NCBI GenBank assembly: GCA_002286715.1
Contig: NSJX01000003.1
Location: forward strand, 732,680 to 796,679
Reading direction: 5' to 3'
DNA: 64,000 bases
Source of the DNA: Dentipellis sp. KUC8613
Taxonomy: Eukaryota; Basidiomycota; Agaricomycetes; Russulales; Hericiaceae
Both the position numbers and the translations under genes were made by a program. Every line of letters starts with the position of its first letter. Position 1 is the stretch's first letter. The notes under the pieces were generated by a model that saw nothing but the letters and a program-made list of their open reading frames with translations, did no database searches and was not told the origin of the DNA. Positions 35,920 through 47,324 of the stretch are shown piece after piece.

Positions 35920-36259
35920 ACAGAAATTGTGCGTGCTCAAGCCAGGACGGAAAAGGAAAGTAGATTAGATATTGATGTGTGGTCGTGCTTGGCGTTGTAG
36001 GTCCAATCTTCCGTTCAGCTGCAGCGTTCACCGACGCCCATATGCGCCCAATGATCGTCCTGTCTTCCAGCATAAGCACGATACTTCGGCCTCCTTGCGA
36101 CCCCTCGTGTGGCTTTCAGAGCACCCCCGGTTACGTCGCTCTTGGTAAGGTTTTACCCTGAAGCTGGACTGATCGACACCGACCCGTGTACTCCGTATCA
36201 GACAGCTGTGTCTGCAACGCCGCGGCGCAATCGCACCATCCAGTCCTGCAGCGATCACC
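35920..36259. promoter_or_regulatory. Divergent promoter between TRM5 and the TatD-type gene
   Basis: 340 bp between divergent ATGs. No TATA box. An open minus-strand frame overlaps the TRM5 start but has no recognisable product. GTAAG words near 36144 could belong to a UTR intron. Confidence 0.35.
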
Positions 36260-37565
36260 ATGTCTTCTCCGCCGTCTGCACCTCTAGATGTGCTGGCGCA
36301 CGTAGTGGACGTTCACTGCCATCCGAGTCAACGCGCGATCGAACGTTCGGTGACATCTGCCCTCGTTCATACAATCTGCCCGATGGCCTCCCGTCCGTGG
36401 GATCAGCCAAGGGTACGCGCTCTCGCTGAGCAATGCCCAGGGAAAGTCACTCCGGCCTTTGGTGCGTACACAGCTCATCGCTATCCCCTGTACTCTGCCT
36501 GTTAGTCCTCGTCTCACCAGGATGGCATAATTATTTGGCCGGACAGGTTACCATCCCTGGTTTACGCACCATATCGCCTTAACGCCTCCCATCTCTGCGG
36601 AGAGTCATTACCGCTCTTTATTTCTTCCATCTAGTCAGACGTCGGATGCCCGAGAGGCCGCCTTCTCTCGTCTCCTTCCTGCGCTCCCTCAACCTATAGC
36701 TCTGTCGGATCTCCTTGCTGATCTTCGGCAGAATCTGAACGCGTTTCCCAATGCTATGGTGGGCGAAGTCGGAATCGATCGTGCTTCCCGGGTACCGTTC
36801 ATCCCGATCGCAGACGATGTCTCCGTCGACCGCGATGATCATCGCGAGCTCTCGCCGTTCACCATCCCCATCGTCCATCAGCTCACGATCCTGGAAGCAC
36901 AGCTCGAGATTGCCATGGAACTTCGCAGGAATGTCAGTCTTCACAGTGTGAAGGCTGCGCAGCAAACAAGAGAACTCTTTGACACAATGAAAATGAAACA
37001 CGGGCAGAGGTGGAGAGACATTAGCGTGGACTTGCATAGCTGTGGAGTGAGCCTGGAAGTGTGGTCGGAAATCGAGGTATGACCACTGTATTGTGAACGC
37101 CGCCTTGCGAATTGACCAGCAACCTTTGCGAATCAGAAGCGACACCCTAACGTATTCCTTTCGCTGTCGACCGCAATCAATGCACGCTCGCCCAACCATA
37201 GGATTCTCATCAAAGGGGCCAATCCTTCGCGGCTACTCGCGGAATCTGACCAGGAAAAGATTAGCGAATCAGGGAAGATGACTTGGGACATGATCTGCAC
37301 CATTGCGGAAGCAAAGGGTTGGCGCATCGAAGACAAATGGGACTACCCTGACGACGATGGAGACAAACTTCAAGAAATTCATAAATCAGATTGGGGTGTT
37401 GTGAAGCGTTTGGAGATGAATTGGAGGAAATTTATCAGAGGCAAGCACAGCGAATTAATCAAGAGGAGCGGTAAAGACAAGAGGATCGGGTATGCGGACC
37501 CCTCAAAGTGGGGTAACTGGGGCGAGAGCGACAGTGGAGGTAAACAAAATGTTATACATGAATGA
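36260..37565 (+). CDS. TatD-family metal-dependent hydrolase (Scn1/Cut9-interacting type)
   Basis: ATG at 36260 gives MSSPPSAPLDVLAHVVDVHC. The motif VDVHCHPS carries the metal-binding HxH-like pair at the first strand. Then come FGYHPWF (formed over the first exon junction), MVGEVGIDR (the Glu metal ligand), LEAQLEIAMELRRNVSLHSV, ISVDLHSCG, HPNVFLSLSTAIN and LLAESDQEK (the late Asp). Exons 36260-36461, 36547-37076 and 37137-37565 are in phase, giving 386 residues ending QNVIHE. TatD proteins are deoxyribonucleases/phosphoesterases with a TIM-barrel fold. The long variable middle and GWRIEDKWDY block resemble the fission yeast Cut9-interacting protein Scn1 more than bacterial TatD. A decayed copy of its third exon lies 1 kb downstream. 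Confidence 0.85.
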
Positions 37566-37613
37566 ATTGAGAACGTTTACGGAGGGCAGGATAACAAGAA
37601 TAGTGAGTAACGA

Positions 37614-38010
37614 CGACTCTCGCCAGATGCCCGAAACCTGCGTGTAGGGACATAGAAGCACGGTATGAACGGCCACCGAAGCCACACCACGTACTGGTCA
37701 CAACGGAAATCCTGGGAAGGCGAGCGGTCAAGGTTTCCGGGGATGTTATATGGAAGTACTTTACAGGATGTCTTTTCTGAAAAGATCTCTGAGCGTAATC
37801 TCGGGATCCTGGAGAAGCTTTCACAGATTCAGCCGGTACGAGTATTGACCAGAGGTATTGAGAAATAGCATCAGCGAGTGAAAGGGCGCACCAGGGCCTT
37901 CCGAGGATTCCGACGAAGCCAATGGAATACGCTTTCCAGTGGGGACGGGACGCAGCTGTGGCACGCGGGCGGCCCGGAAGTTGCCTTGAAGTCCGCTTGA
38001 AGGCCTCATT
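37614..38010 (-). repeat. Orphan copy of the P450 upstream region
   Basis: This segment resembles the regions upstream of both tandem P450 genes (about 41504-41935 and 46435-46640). It shares, in the same order, a GACTCTCGCCAG-like word, ATAGAAGCACG, TACTGGTCACAACG, TCCTGGGAAG and GCTTCCGG-like words. It also shares a distal TTGAAGTCCGCTTGAAGG-like element (copy 1 near 37986, copy 2 inverted-looking near 41892). No P450 coding sequence or TATA box is attached; the TatD gene ends only about 50 bp away. It is best read as the remnant of a third P450 copy lost by deletion or unequal exchange. Confidence 0.6.
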
Positions 38011-38489
38011 AAGTTAAGCGGACCAAGCTTCGAATTCGTGCCAGAATCGGTTTACTACAACATCTGACGAGTTGCAGCCTTCGGACAGGGCGGCCCCGGC
38101 CGCCTAGAAGCTGCTCCTGTGTACGCTCAGGCTGGTAATACAATGAGAGAAAGCGCAGAAAGGACAAAATTCACGGTCGGCAGTCGGGTACTGATGATCA
38201 GGCAAGGACCAGTACGGGCGACTCTCTAACAGACACAACTCTCAGACAGGTGCGGACCCTAGGCCTTGATCATGTGCGCGAGATTGGCACCACAAGTAAG
38301 TACCACTAGGTCGGACCAGGTCAGGTGTTGTATGGACCGAAGAGGTTCGAAGAGGTAATACCGCTCCTTGATATATTTTACTGTCACCCCAATGATGGTG
38401 TCTTTGCCTCCGCTCGACAACTGCCACATGCATGCGAGGCTGGACGTGGCTCAGTGAACTGATGAAGCCGAGGATATAGTCGGGGGCCG

Positions 38490-38780
38490 GAGTTTGCAGA
38501 TCATTGCTGTAAGTCGAGCCTCTGGTTCTGAGACCGCGGAAAAAAACTGCAAGTGGAATGTGATCCGTATTACAGAAATGAATGGTTGGCGTATCAGATG
38601 TAAATGGGAATATTGTAAGGACTGTGATGGTGACAGGACCGAAGAGGTTCACAAGGCTGAGGGGATTGTTGTAAGGCATTCGAAGGCAAATGGCCGGAAC
38701 AGTTTGTCAGAGGTGAGAGAGGACGAAGCCTGACAATGCGAAGAGGGAAAGTATAACAGACGGGGAGAAAGTGACGATTC
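38490..38780 (+). pseudogene. Decayed duplicate of the TatD/Scn1 C-terminal exon
   Basis: The frame contains NGWRIRCKWEYCKDCDGDRT and EEVHKAEGIVVRHSKANGR, which aligns with KGWRIEDKWDYPDDDGDKLQ and EIHKSDWGVVKRLEMNWR of the intact gene at 37310-37440. Past the stop in this copy, nucleotides around 38752-38780 still match the intact gene's KWGNWGESDSG region. No upstream exons or start remain. It sits between the orphan P450 promoter and the first P450, supporting a past segmental duplication. Confidence 0.65.
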
Positions 38781-38884
38781 ACCCAGGACCACTTGATTGC
38801 GATATCAATGAATATGCGGAATCGGAAACACGGCTGTCAATATGGCGTACTGTGATCCAACAACGTACTAGGCAGAAGATGTCT

Positions 38885-41275
38885 TCATAATCCTGACTTC
38901 TCTGACACGAGGGATATTTCGAGAGGCATCGTCGGCTTCTTACTTGTCCCAACAGATGGGTACACGATCGACGACAGCTTCCAGTGGATCTTCGTATCCG
39001 TGAGGTGGAACCTGAGGACTGGCAAAAGTGTTGCCAACACAACCTCTGTGGACATGTGTTGATTAATTCTATCGGGCAATCAATAGATACGACGATATAC
39101 TCACTCATCTCCAACTGCGAGAACTTGAAGCCACTGCATAGCGTGACTAGTCAATAATAAGCTCATAACACCAGGGATACCGCTTACATGCAAGCTCTAC
39201 CCCCACCGAGGAACGTCATCCTGGTTTTGGTAATCAATAACCCGCCACGAGCGGTCAAAGTCGAGCGGCAGCACTCACGTGTTGGAGTAAACACCAGGGA
39301 CATGGGCATCTGCAACGCTCTGCGGCAGAGGCGAAAGCCACCGCTCAGGCTTCCATTCAGCAGCATCTGCACCCCAAATTGCGATGCTGCGATTAACACC
39401 AATTATGCTGATAATTATGCCGGTGTTCTCCGCAATGGGGATCTCCGACATCTTCGATCCATCAGTTGCAGCGATGGGCGTTCCTAAAGGCAAAACAACG
39501 TCCTTGCGAGTCCTGCAGACAGTTGCAGATCGGTCGCCAACAATTTTCGTTAGAAGAGGACAGGTGAGGCGACTCACGTGCGTGCAACAAATGAGACAGG
39601 TGGGTTCCTGCAAACTTGTGTTTAGTTATAGCCTGTGTGAAACACGCGGGAAGGCTTGGACATACACTCTGAGGGTCTCGCGACACACTGCATCTAGGTA
39701 AGGGAGATTATGTACCGTGTCGTAGTCCAGCGTATTGGAGCCTTCTAGAGCTTTCACGATTTCGTCTCGCAGCTTATCTTGTACGTCCTGATGCTCCGCA
39801 AGCTTGCAGATAATGCGAGACAGCGCCGAAGACGTCGTATCCATAGCGGCGAACAGTAGTGTGCTATTGAATTTCAATGATAAACATCTGAATTCTAGCG
39901 GTGGGTGTGATTGGACCTACTTCATCTGCCCAAGCAACTCCTCTTCCGAGAGGCGATCTTCCTCAGAAGCAGACATATTGGCCTTGACTATGCGCAGGGT
40001 AAGACTATTTCTCTCGGGAAATATGGATTGAACATACGCAATACGCTCAGAATGTCTCTTCCTTCACCAATTTGATGGAGGACTGCCTCGTCCCCTTTCA
40101 ACAGTGCCATCCTCTTCTCTGACACGATCTTCATGGACATTTTGTGCAGGGTGTCTACCATACTGACGACGGAGCGCACAGCCTTCCAGGGAACGTGTCG
40201 GGCAGCAAAGGCACGGACGGGTCTTGGAACATAAGCGACTATCCAGGGCAAGAATACACGATACACCTTCAGTGGAAACAAAGTTGGGCTAGACGTATTC
40301 AGCACTGTGCCGATTCAGGATGTTTAAGAGATCGTACTCACACTAGATTCTTGACAGTCGAGGCAAATTCATTGCCTGACGTTTCGTTCACACATTCGAA
40401 AGAGTACCCGAGGCCAGCTTGGCCGACAAGTTCGAGCGCGGTGGCGGTCATCCAGTGGACTACTTCTACTTCTTTCGGGCCGTTCTTCACCTTCTCCACC
40501 AACTGGTCCCGTAACTGTTTGGACGTGAAATAAGCACTGAAGACTGAATTTGACCTTGAATTCACTGGCGCCGACATACCTGAGAACACACAGTCTGGAA
40601 GATGGGTATCATGTACCGCATGTGGTTGATTGAGAAGATGGGGTTCAAGAGTTTCCGCTGTTGGCGGTGATGTTCACCTGATAGATATGTTCAATCGTGA
40701 AACCCATTCATCATAGATATAGTGCCTACCGAGTGTCCCCAACAACCCGGGGCCGAAGTTCAAAAGATTGCTCCTGTCATAGGGTCTCCAGTCAGTTGAA
40801 ACTGCATGACATAATCCAGTAATAAAGACCGACGCAATGAAGTCTGAGGTCTCCTCGTAGATGTACTGGTCTTTCACTATGATATTGTGGATTGCCTTCG
40901 GGTCACTGACGTAGAGCAGCGGATCCTGACAGAATGATGACCATGGATTAGTTTAATGACGCCAGGACACAAGAATGATCACTTACACCACCCCACCCGC
41001 AAAGTCTGACCACCGTTCCGAATTTCTCGAGGATGCCAGTATGAAATTCCCATCCGTCCTCTCGGCCGAATATTTGCGGAAGGTGACCTGATGCAATTAT
41101 AAGGATGAAAAATGGTGGTGATCAATGTAAAAAAACTGTTACCTTTCAGGAACGAAAGAGGTGGAGGCCCAGGTATCTTCCTTAATGGAAGTTGGCGGAT
41201 CCTCTGACGCACAAGCTTCCACATGAAGAGAAAGCTTGAAGCTGTAATCGCGACGTACACTGCAAGTAAGAACAT
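38885..41275 (-). CDS. Cytochrome P450 monooxygenase, tandem copy A
   Basis: This is a microsomal P450. The N-terminal anchor is MFLLAVYVAITASSFLFMWK, followed by a basic patch and the proline hinge LRKIPGPPPLSFLKG. Next are SNLLNFGPGLLGTLG and EHHRQQRKLLNPIF (C-helix), then LLFAAMDTTSSALSRI (I-helix oxygen-binding AxDTT), then VCRETLRV (K-helix ExxR), EWKPERWL (PERF-like) and the heme loop FLGGGRACMGFKFSQLEM. The stop TGA is at 38885-38887. About a dozen short introns were traced and all exons are open, so the gene looks intact. An upstream in-frame ATG at 41347 overlaps the TATA box (TATAAATG), so the ATG at 41273-41275 is preferred. Exons are very similar to copy B. Substrate unknown; it is typical of the expanded basidiomycete P450s. 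Confidence 0.88.
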
Positions 41276-41346
41276 GATGAACCTGACAGCGCCCTGAGAG
41301 GAAAGCGACAGAACAGTGGGCTCTCGATTGCGATGCACCTGTCGCA

Positions 41347-41352
41347 TTTATA
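41347..41352 (-). promoter_or_regulatory. TATA box of P450 copy A
   Basis: TATAAA on the minus strand, about 75 bp upstream of the preferred ATG. The same box at the same spacing precedes copy B (46271-46276), supporting both the promoter and the start choice. Confidence 0.6.
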
Positions 41353-41499
41353 CAGGTCGGAGAAGTTAGGACACCACTGGGAACAAAGTCGGATGCCCCT
41401 GGCACGGGTCGGACGTTACGAAGGCTGGAGATCCATCTTGTCCAAAATACACCTGTACATGACACGACATGGGCCATGTCATGAGCTCAGGTGAATAAT

Positions 41500-41935
41500 G
41501 TGCACTCTCACCAGAGACCCGCAACATACTTGGAAATGCCGGATTAGGGGATAGAAGCACGTTCGGACCCACCGCCGAAGCCACCGCACATCACCACCTA
41601 CTGGTCACAACGAGTGTCCTGGGAAGTGCAGTGTGGAGAGCTTCCGGATATGTTATACCGGGGTGCCATGATACGAACCTATTCTGGTGAGAATGTCTGG
41701 CATGGCCCGCGTGGCCCGGAGACCTACGGGAAGCATTCAGGGATGAAGCAATATGAGTGATGGCCACTATCGCCAAGCAGCAGCGTTTCCCAGTGACACT
41801 GAATGGGCTCACCACGACCATCCGACGGAGCGGATGAAGCACCATTGATTCCATCGGGGTCGGGGTGCAGCTTCAGCGGGGGTTTGCGCGGACTTGAGCG
41901 GACTTCAAGGCCTATATATATTCCGAGGCTTCATA
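41500..41935 (-). repeat. P450 upstream module, copy attached to P450 A
   Basis: Contains GCACTCTCACCAGAGACCC, GGATTAGGGGATAGAAGCAC, CACCTACTGGTCACAACGAG and GTGTCCTGGGAAG, shared in order with the copy upstream of P450 B. The two genes were duplicated together with at least 250 bp of upstream DNA. The distal part (41880-41930), with direct repeats of GCGGACTT, is shared with the orphan copy. Confidence 0.65.
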
Positions 41936-43851
41936 CACAAGGCTACGAGCACTTCACGCCGCAGTAAGCTAACTTCATGTGAACACCAGTGGTGTGGCCG
42001 CTGCGGCGTTGTTCAGAGGTACGACACAGAAATCCGCTGCTTGACACGTTCACGGAGTGGTTCGAAGAATATGGACATAGCGCCAGTGATGACCCCGGGT
42101 GACAAGCATGATTGAGAGAACAGATAATGAAAGATTCCCTGTGGCTTATATCTTGAAACATTTACTTCCATGTAATTCTCCGACCGCACGTCTCGTGAAG
42201 AACAGACAAAGTTAATACAGCGGGTTTCACAATGATTGGCAGTAATATGGCTCACTCAATGAGGGTTCTTCTATTCCGTTCCTTTTGCGTCCTTGTGGCA
42301 ACTCTTAAGCTTGACTCCCTGTTCCCTCGGCATCGGTTCCTTTCAATCCCTCTCATACTCCCGGCCTAGCTACCTCAGGCTCACCCCTCGCTTTTTCTCA
42401 TTCTTCGAACATTGCTACTCGATGCTCGATTCTACCACACTTCCTACCGACTGCTCTCACGTACAAACCTGCAGGAAATACGCTTCTTCAAGGATTCTGC
42501 CAGGTCTGACTGCACGAGCTAAAACACACCTCAATTTCTTGCTTGCACCATTTCTTGCCTGAACCATTATTTGCGCTCCTCCTCCAGACCAGCTATCACG
42601 AAACGTGGGAAGTTTAAGTCTCTCCGAATTCAAATTAGCTTGAAACCCTAGAAGACGGAGGCACATACAGAAAGTGCGCTCTCGCATGCGAAAGCCAAAA
42701 TCGCGAGCTGTGGTTCTGGATTGAAGATGTGCGCGCGGGCGCACTCGGAAACGTGCACATTCCGAGCTAAGGATACACGAGAGTGTGTGTAGCGCTTGAT
42801 GTGCTTGGGGCGATGCCTGGTATATGCGCCGAATTCGAGCACACGGGAGTAACGGAGTATAGCGCACAATGAAGAAGTCGCACCGTGACGTGCACCACGA
42901 ACGGTAAGGGCGGTCAATGGCTGGTCGGGCCAGACGGGCGGGGATGCGATGGGGTCGGAAGCGCATCGCTCCACCCACCGCTGTGCTGGATCACTGCGCA
43001 GTCATTTTAGCGAACAGGCCTTGACAAGAGGCGCAATGAAGCGGGCGGGCAAATGGATCAGAAAAGGGCCGGTTGCGGTTCCAACGGTGCCGGCCGAAAA
43101 TGAACCTGCTGCGCAAGCAAAAGCCAAGCAACGCCAGCAGGGGCGCACGCGTGTCCAGTGCACGACAGTGTGCAGGCCCTGCATCTGCTAGCTTGGCGTG
43201 AAGAACGTGCCCGCGAGCGAGAGCGAGCGAACGGATTGCAACACGCTGGCGCAAGCGCCAGTGCCCTTAGGGAGCGAGAACCTCATCAGCTAGAGATCAT
43301 GTAGGCGACATAGGTGGGCGACTGGAGTACACGAGACATGGCAAATAAACAATGGTGTGGAAGGAAATAGAGGCTGCGTGAGGCATGACGCAGATGGGAG
43401 GAACTGTGCGCGACGAGGGGGGGAGAACCCGGGTACAGAGACGTGACATTGGCAGAGATGAGATCGTATTAGGAGCACAGAGGAGACGACGGGATAGCCG
43501 GGCGGCAGCAAAGGTACGCTAACGCACCATCAAAAAGTATCGGCGAAGCGATAAGATCGTGCGGCCGTAGTGATATTGCCTCGATCGGAGAATGTATCAA
43601 AGCAGCTCCGATGCGCAAGCAATGTATCTCCGAACCTCGGCATCCATGTCACCGACGCTCGGCAAGCCAATGATTTGTTGAAGGCGAGGAGGTGAGACAA
43701 GCGGGGAGAAGGTGACAGTAGAAATGAACGATTGTTGCGAGGACCGTTGGATGCGTCATATAGGTAATATACAAACAGTCAGCGACGCAAACCGTCAGTT
43801 TCACATACTCGTATTGTGATTGTACAGTGTAACGTGAGGATATCTTTCGTT
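41936..43851. other. Long intergenic region between the two P450 genes
   Basis: 1.9 kb with no supported gene. Open frames of up to 173 codons around 42457-42978 have Arg/Cys-rich, non-protein-like composition with no ATG-led conserved domain. A perfect palindrome-like CTGGCGCAAGCGCCAG lies near 43247-43262. GC-rich simple words (GCGAGCGAGAGCGAGCGA) occur near 43213. Pyrimidine-rich sequence occupies 42280-42420. Confidence 0.4.
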
Positions 43852-46200
43852 TATCCTGACTTCTCCGAAACGAGGGATACCTCAAGGGGCATCAGTGGCT
43901 TCCTACTGGTCCCAATAGACGGATACAAAAGAGAAGACAACTTCCAGTGGATCTTTGTTTCCGTGAGGCGGAATCTGAGGGCCGGCAGGAGCATTGCCAA
44001 CACAACCTCTGTAAACATTAACAATTAAATTAAGTCCTCAATGTGTATGGAGAGTTGCTCACTCATTTCCAACTGCGAGAACTTGAAACCACTACATCGA
44101 CCAATTTGTGTCAATTGCCTGAATAAAACACCAGTGATACCACTTACATGCAGGCTCTCCCCCCGCCGAGGAATGTCATCCTGGTTTTGATAATCAGAAA
44201 CCCGCCACAAGCAGTCAAAGTCGAGCAGTAGCACCCACGTGTTAGAGTAAACACCCGGAATATGAGCATCTGTAACAGTCTGCGGAAGCGGCGAGAGCCA
44301 TCGCTCGGGTTTCCATTCTGTAGCATCAGCACCCCAAATTGCGACGCTGCGATTGACGCCAATTATGCTTATGAACACATCGGTGTTCTCCGCGATGTGG
44401 ATTTCCGATATCTTCGATCCATCGGTGGCAGTAATAGGCGTTCCTAAAGGCAAAACGACGTCCTTACGAGTCCTGGGAAGAGGTGTAGACTCAGCTATCG
44501 ACATCCTTGTAAGGCGGAACAAGACGACTCACGTGCGTGAAACGAACGGAACAGGTGGGTGCCTATTGAAATTATGTTAGTTTTGGTCTGTGCAGAATCT
44601 GAGGGCTTCAGCATACACTCTTAAGGTCTCGCGGCATACCGCGTCCAAGTAAGGGAGATTGTGGAGCATGTCGTAGTCCAGAGTAGCAGAGGCCTCCTGG
44701 GCTTTCACAAGCTCGTCTCGCAGTTTGTCCTGAACATCCTGACGTTCCGCGAGCTTGTAGATGATACGAGAGAGCGCCGACGAAGTCGTGTCCATAGCAG
44801 CAAATAGCAACGTACTGCCGGGGCTCAGTGAGAATGGTCAAATCAAAAGCAGGCATCAACCTACCTCATCTGGCCAAGCAGCTCTTCTTCCGAGAGACGA
44901 TCTTCTTCAGAAGCGGACATATTGGCCTTGACTTATATGAAAGGTAAGACTTCTTCTCGAGAGAATATAACTTGAACGCACGCAGTACGCTCAGAATATC
45001 CCTTCCTTCCCCAATTTGATGAAGGACCGCTTCGTCTCCTTTCAGCAGTGCCATCCTCTTCTCGGATATAATCCTCTGCGACGTTTTGTGCATGACGTCG
45101 ACGATGCCGACAAGGGAGCGTACAGCCTTCCAGGGAACGTGTCGCGCAGCAAAGCCCCGGATGGGCCTCGCGACGTAATTGACAATCCAAGGTAGGAATA
45201 CGCGATACACCCTTAGCGGGAACATGGTGGGACTGCAGGGATTCAGTGACACGGTTATTTGGGGACAATCAGAACCGCACTCACAGTAGGTTCTTCACGG
45301 CCGACGCGAATTCGTTGCCAGACGTGTCATTGATGCATTCGAACGAGTATCCGAGTCCGGCTTGGCCGACAAGCTCGAGCGCCGTGGCAGTCATCCAGTG
45401 GACTACTTCCACCTCTTTCGGACCGGTCTTTACCTTCTCGACCAGCTGGTCACGCAACTGTCGGCCATTATATAAGTATCAAAGTCGACGGCAACCATGT
45501 TACAAGTCCAGCCTACGTACCTGAGTGCATACAGTCTGAAAGATGGGTATCATATATCGCATGTGGTTGATAGAGAAGATGGGATTCAAGAGTTTCCGTT
45601 GCTGACGGTGATGTTCGCCTGAACAACTATGTTACATTTCGAAACCGTCAATTATGAACATAATGCATACCGAGCGTCCCCAACAATCCGGGACCGAAGG
45701 TCAATCGGTTGTTTCTGTAATCAGGTTTTAGTTTTGTCGACGATGCGCGAATAAATATAGTAAAAAAACCGACGTGATGAAGTCTGACGTTTCTTCGTAG
45801 ATGTATTGGTCCTTAACAATAATGTTGTGAATTGCCCTTGGGTCGCTCACATAGAGCAGCGAATCCTAATGGAACGATGACTATTAAATTGTGTGTCCGA
45901 GTGACCACTTACACCAGCCCACCCCCAAAGCTTGACCACCGACCCGAATTTCTCGAGAATGCCGGTATGGAATTCCCACCCATGCTCGCGGTCGTATATC
46001 TGCGGAAGGTGACCTACCCCGACTATGAGATTTGACGACGAGGTGAATTAACGCGTCAGACTATTACCTTTCAGAAGCGAGGTAGGGGAAGGGCCAGGTA
46101 TCTTCCTCAAGGGACGTTGACGGATCCTCTCACGCACAAGCTTCCACGTGAGAAGAAAGCTGATCACCGCGATCGCAGCATACAAAGCGAGCAAGAGCAT
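43852..46200 (-). CDS. Cytochrome P450 monooxygenase, tandem copy B
   Basis: This is a paralogue of copy A with the same exon structure. Signature segments are MLLLALYAAIAVISFLLTWK (anchor), LRKIPGPSPTSLLKG, LTFGPGLLGTLG, LLFAAMDTTSSALSRIIYKL (I-helix), VCRETLRV, EWKPERWLSPLPQ and FLGGGRACMGFKFSQLEM. The stop TAA is at 43852-43854, one residue earlier than in copy A. The ATG at 46198-46200 is preferred because the upstream in-frame ATG at 46290 precedes the TATA box (46271-46276). Differences from copy A are mainly conservative substitutions (e.g. NETSG/NDTSG, HRMALL identical), so both are probably functional. Retention of the same promoter suggests co-regulation. Confidence 0.87.
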
Positions 46201-46270
46201 GATAGACACTGAGCGACCTGAGGGAGAAGGTTCTGAGTAGTGGGGCCCTCCATCGCGAAACATCTTCGCC

Positions 46271-46276
46271 TTTATA
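46271..46276 (-). promoter_or_regulatory. TATA box of P450 copy B
   Basis: TATAAA on the minus strand, about 75 bp upstream of the preferred ATG. Identical in position to the box of copy A. Confidence 0.6.
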
Positions 46277-46429
46277 CGGGTCGGAGGCATTGGGGGCGGG
46301 TGGGAACAACGTCGGATGTCCCTGGCACGGGTCGGACATTACGGGGGCTGGAGCACTATCTTCTCCAGGATACACCTACAAAAGTAGCTCATTACACAGG
46401 ATACGCTGTGTCAGAAGTCCAAGTGAATA

Positions 46430-46640
46430 ACGGGCACTCTCGTCAGTGACCCACAATACACCTGAAGGGGCCAGATTAGGGGATAGAAGCACGTTCGGAA
46501 TGCCCATCGAAGCTGCTGTACATCACCACCTACTGGTCACAACGAGTGTCCTGGGAAGGCGGGCGGGGAAGGCTTCCGGGTACGTTATACCGATGTACTG
46601 TGCAGGATGCCTGTTCTGGAGAGATCTTCTGACATGAGCC
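46430..46640 (-). repeat. P450 upstream module, copy attached to P450 B
   Basis: Shares GCACTCTCGTCAGTGACCC, AGATTAGGGGATAGAAGCAC, CACCTACTGGTCACAACGAG, GTGTCCTGGGAAGGCGGGCG and GGCTTCCGGGTACGTTATA with copies A and orphan. It matches copy A over the proximal part and resembles the orphan in the AGTACTTTACAGGATG-like part (here TGTACTGTGCAGGATGCC). Confidence 0.65.
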
Positions 46641-47324
46641 TGGGACCTTCAGAAAGTATCCAGGAGTGACGGCGATATGAGTGATGGACACTCGTCAAGC
46701 GACAACACTATCAAGTGGACGTGCTCACCAGACCTATTCAATGGAAGCAATAGAATGCCAATCATCGTCAGGGAAGTAACTTCTTTTTTTGATTCTCGTA
46801 TGGTCGAAGGCGCACGTGGCCATCAATTTAGAATACAGAGTCGGCCTTCAGGGTGGTCAGGGTAGTCAGTATAGCGTGGTTGTAGGCTTTGGCCACATCA
46901 GGACAAAAAGGACGTGAAGAACAGAGTTGGCAATATGTTGCATGTTGTGGCGCATTAGGCGTTCACGTCCTCCGGATGTAGTGACAAGCTTCAGACGACC
47001 AACCCACATTGTATAAGTCTCGGGCATGAAGTCCGTAATGACGACGCTTACAACGTATGCTGGTACTCAGCCTCAGCCTCAGCCAATCATGCATTTCGCC
47101 CCATACATATTGGCGGTAAACACCGAGCACGGTGAGAACTTGAAGCAAATCGTGTGCACCTGTCATGAGACAAATAAAAATGATGCAATTAAAAGTCGAC
47201 ATGATATGCGAAGTGAGATAAGCCAATGTCCCCGAGACATCCAGATGTCCAGCTGTAGGTAAGATAAATCGCACAGAAACTGGCGTGGTATGCGATGATT
47301 CCCAGCGTTCATAGCACTATTCAG
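46641..47324. other. Intergenic region between P450 B promoter and GOS1
   Basis: No gene supported. A CAGCCTCAGCCTCAGCC short tandem repeat is at 47069-47085. The segment probably contains the distal P450 promoter and the 3'UTR of GOS1. Confidence 0.4.

Noticed and set aside
42457..42978. 173-codon minus-strand frame between the P450 genes
   Set aside because: Arg- and Cys-rich composition without domain features, no partner exons, and placement in a gap that otherwise lacks coding signals.
43213..43262. GCGAGCGAGAGCGAGCGA run and CTGGCGCAAGCGCCAG palindrome as a possible mobile element end
   Set aside because: No matching inverted repeat, target duplication or transposase frame was found on either side; more likely simple GC-rich sequence.
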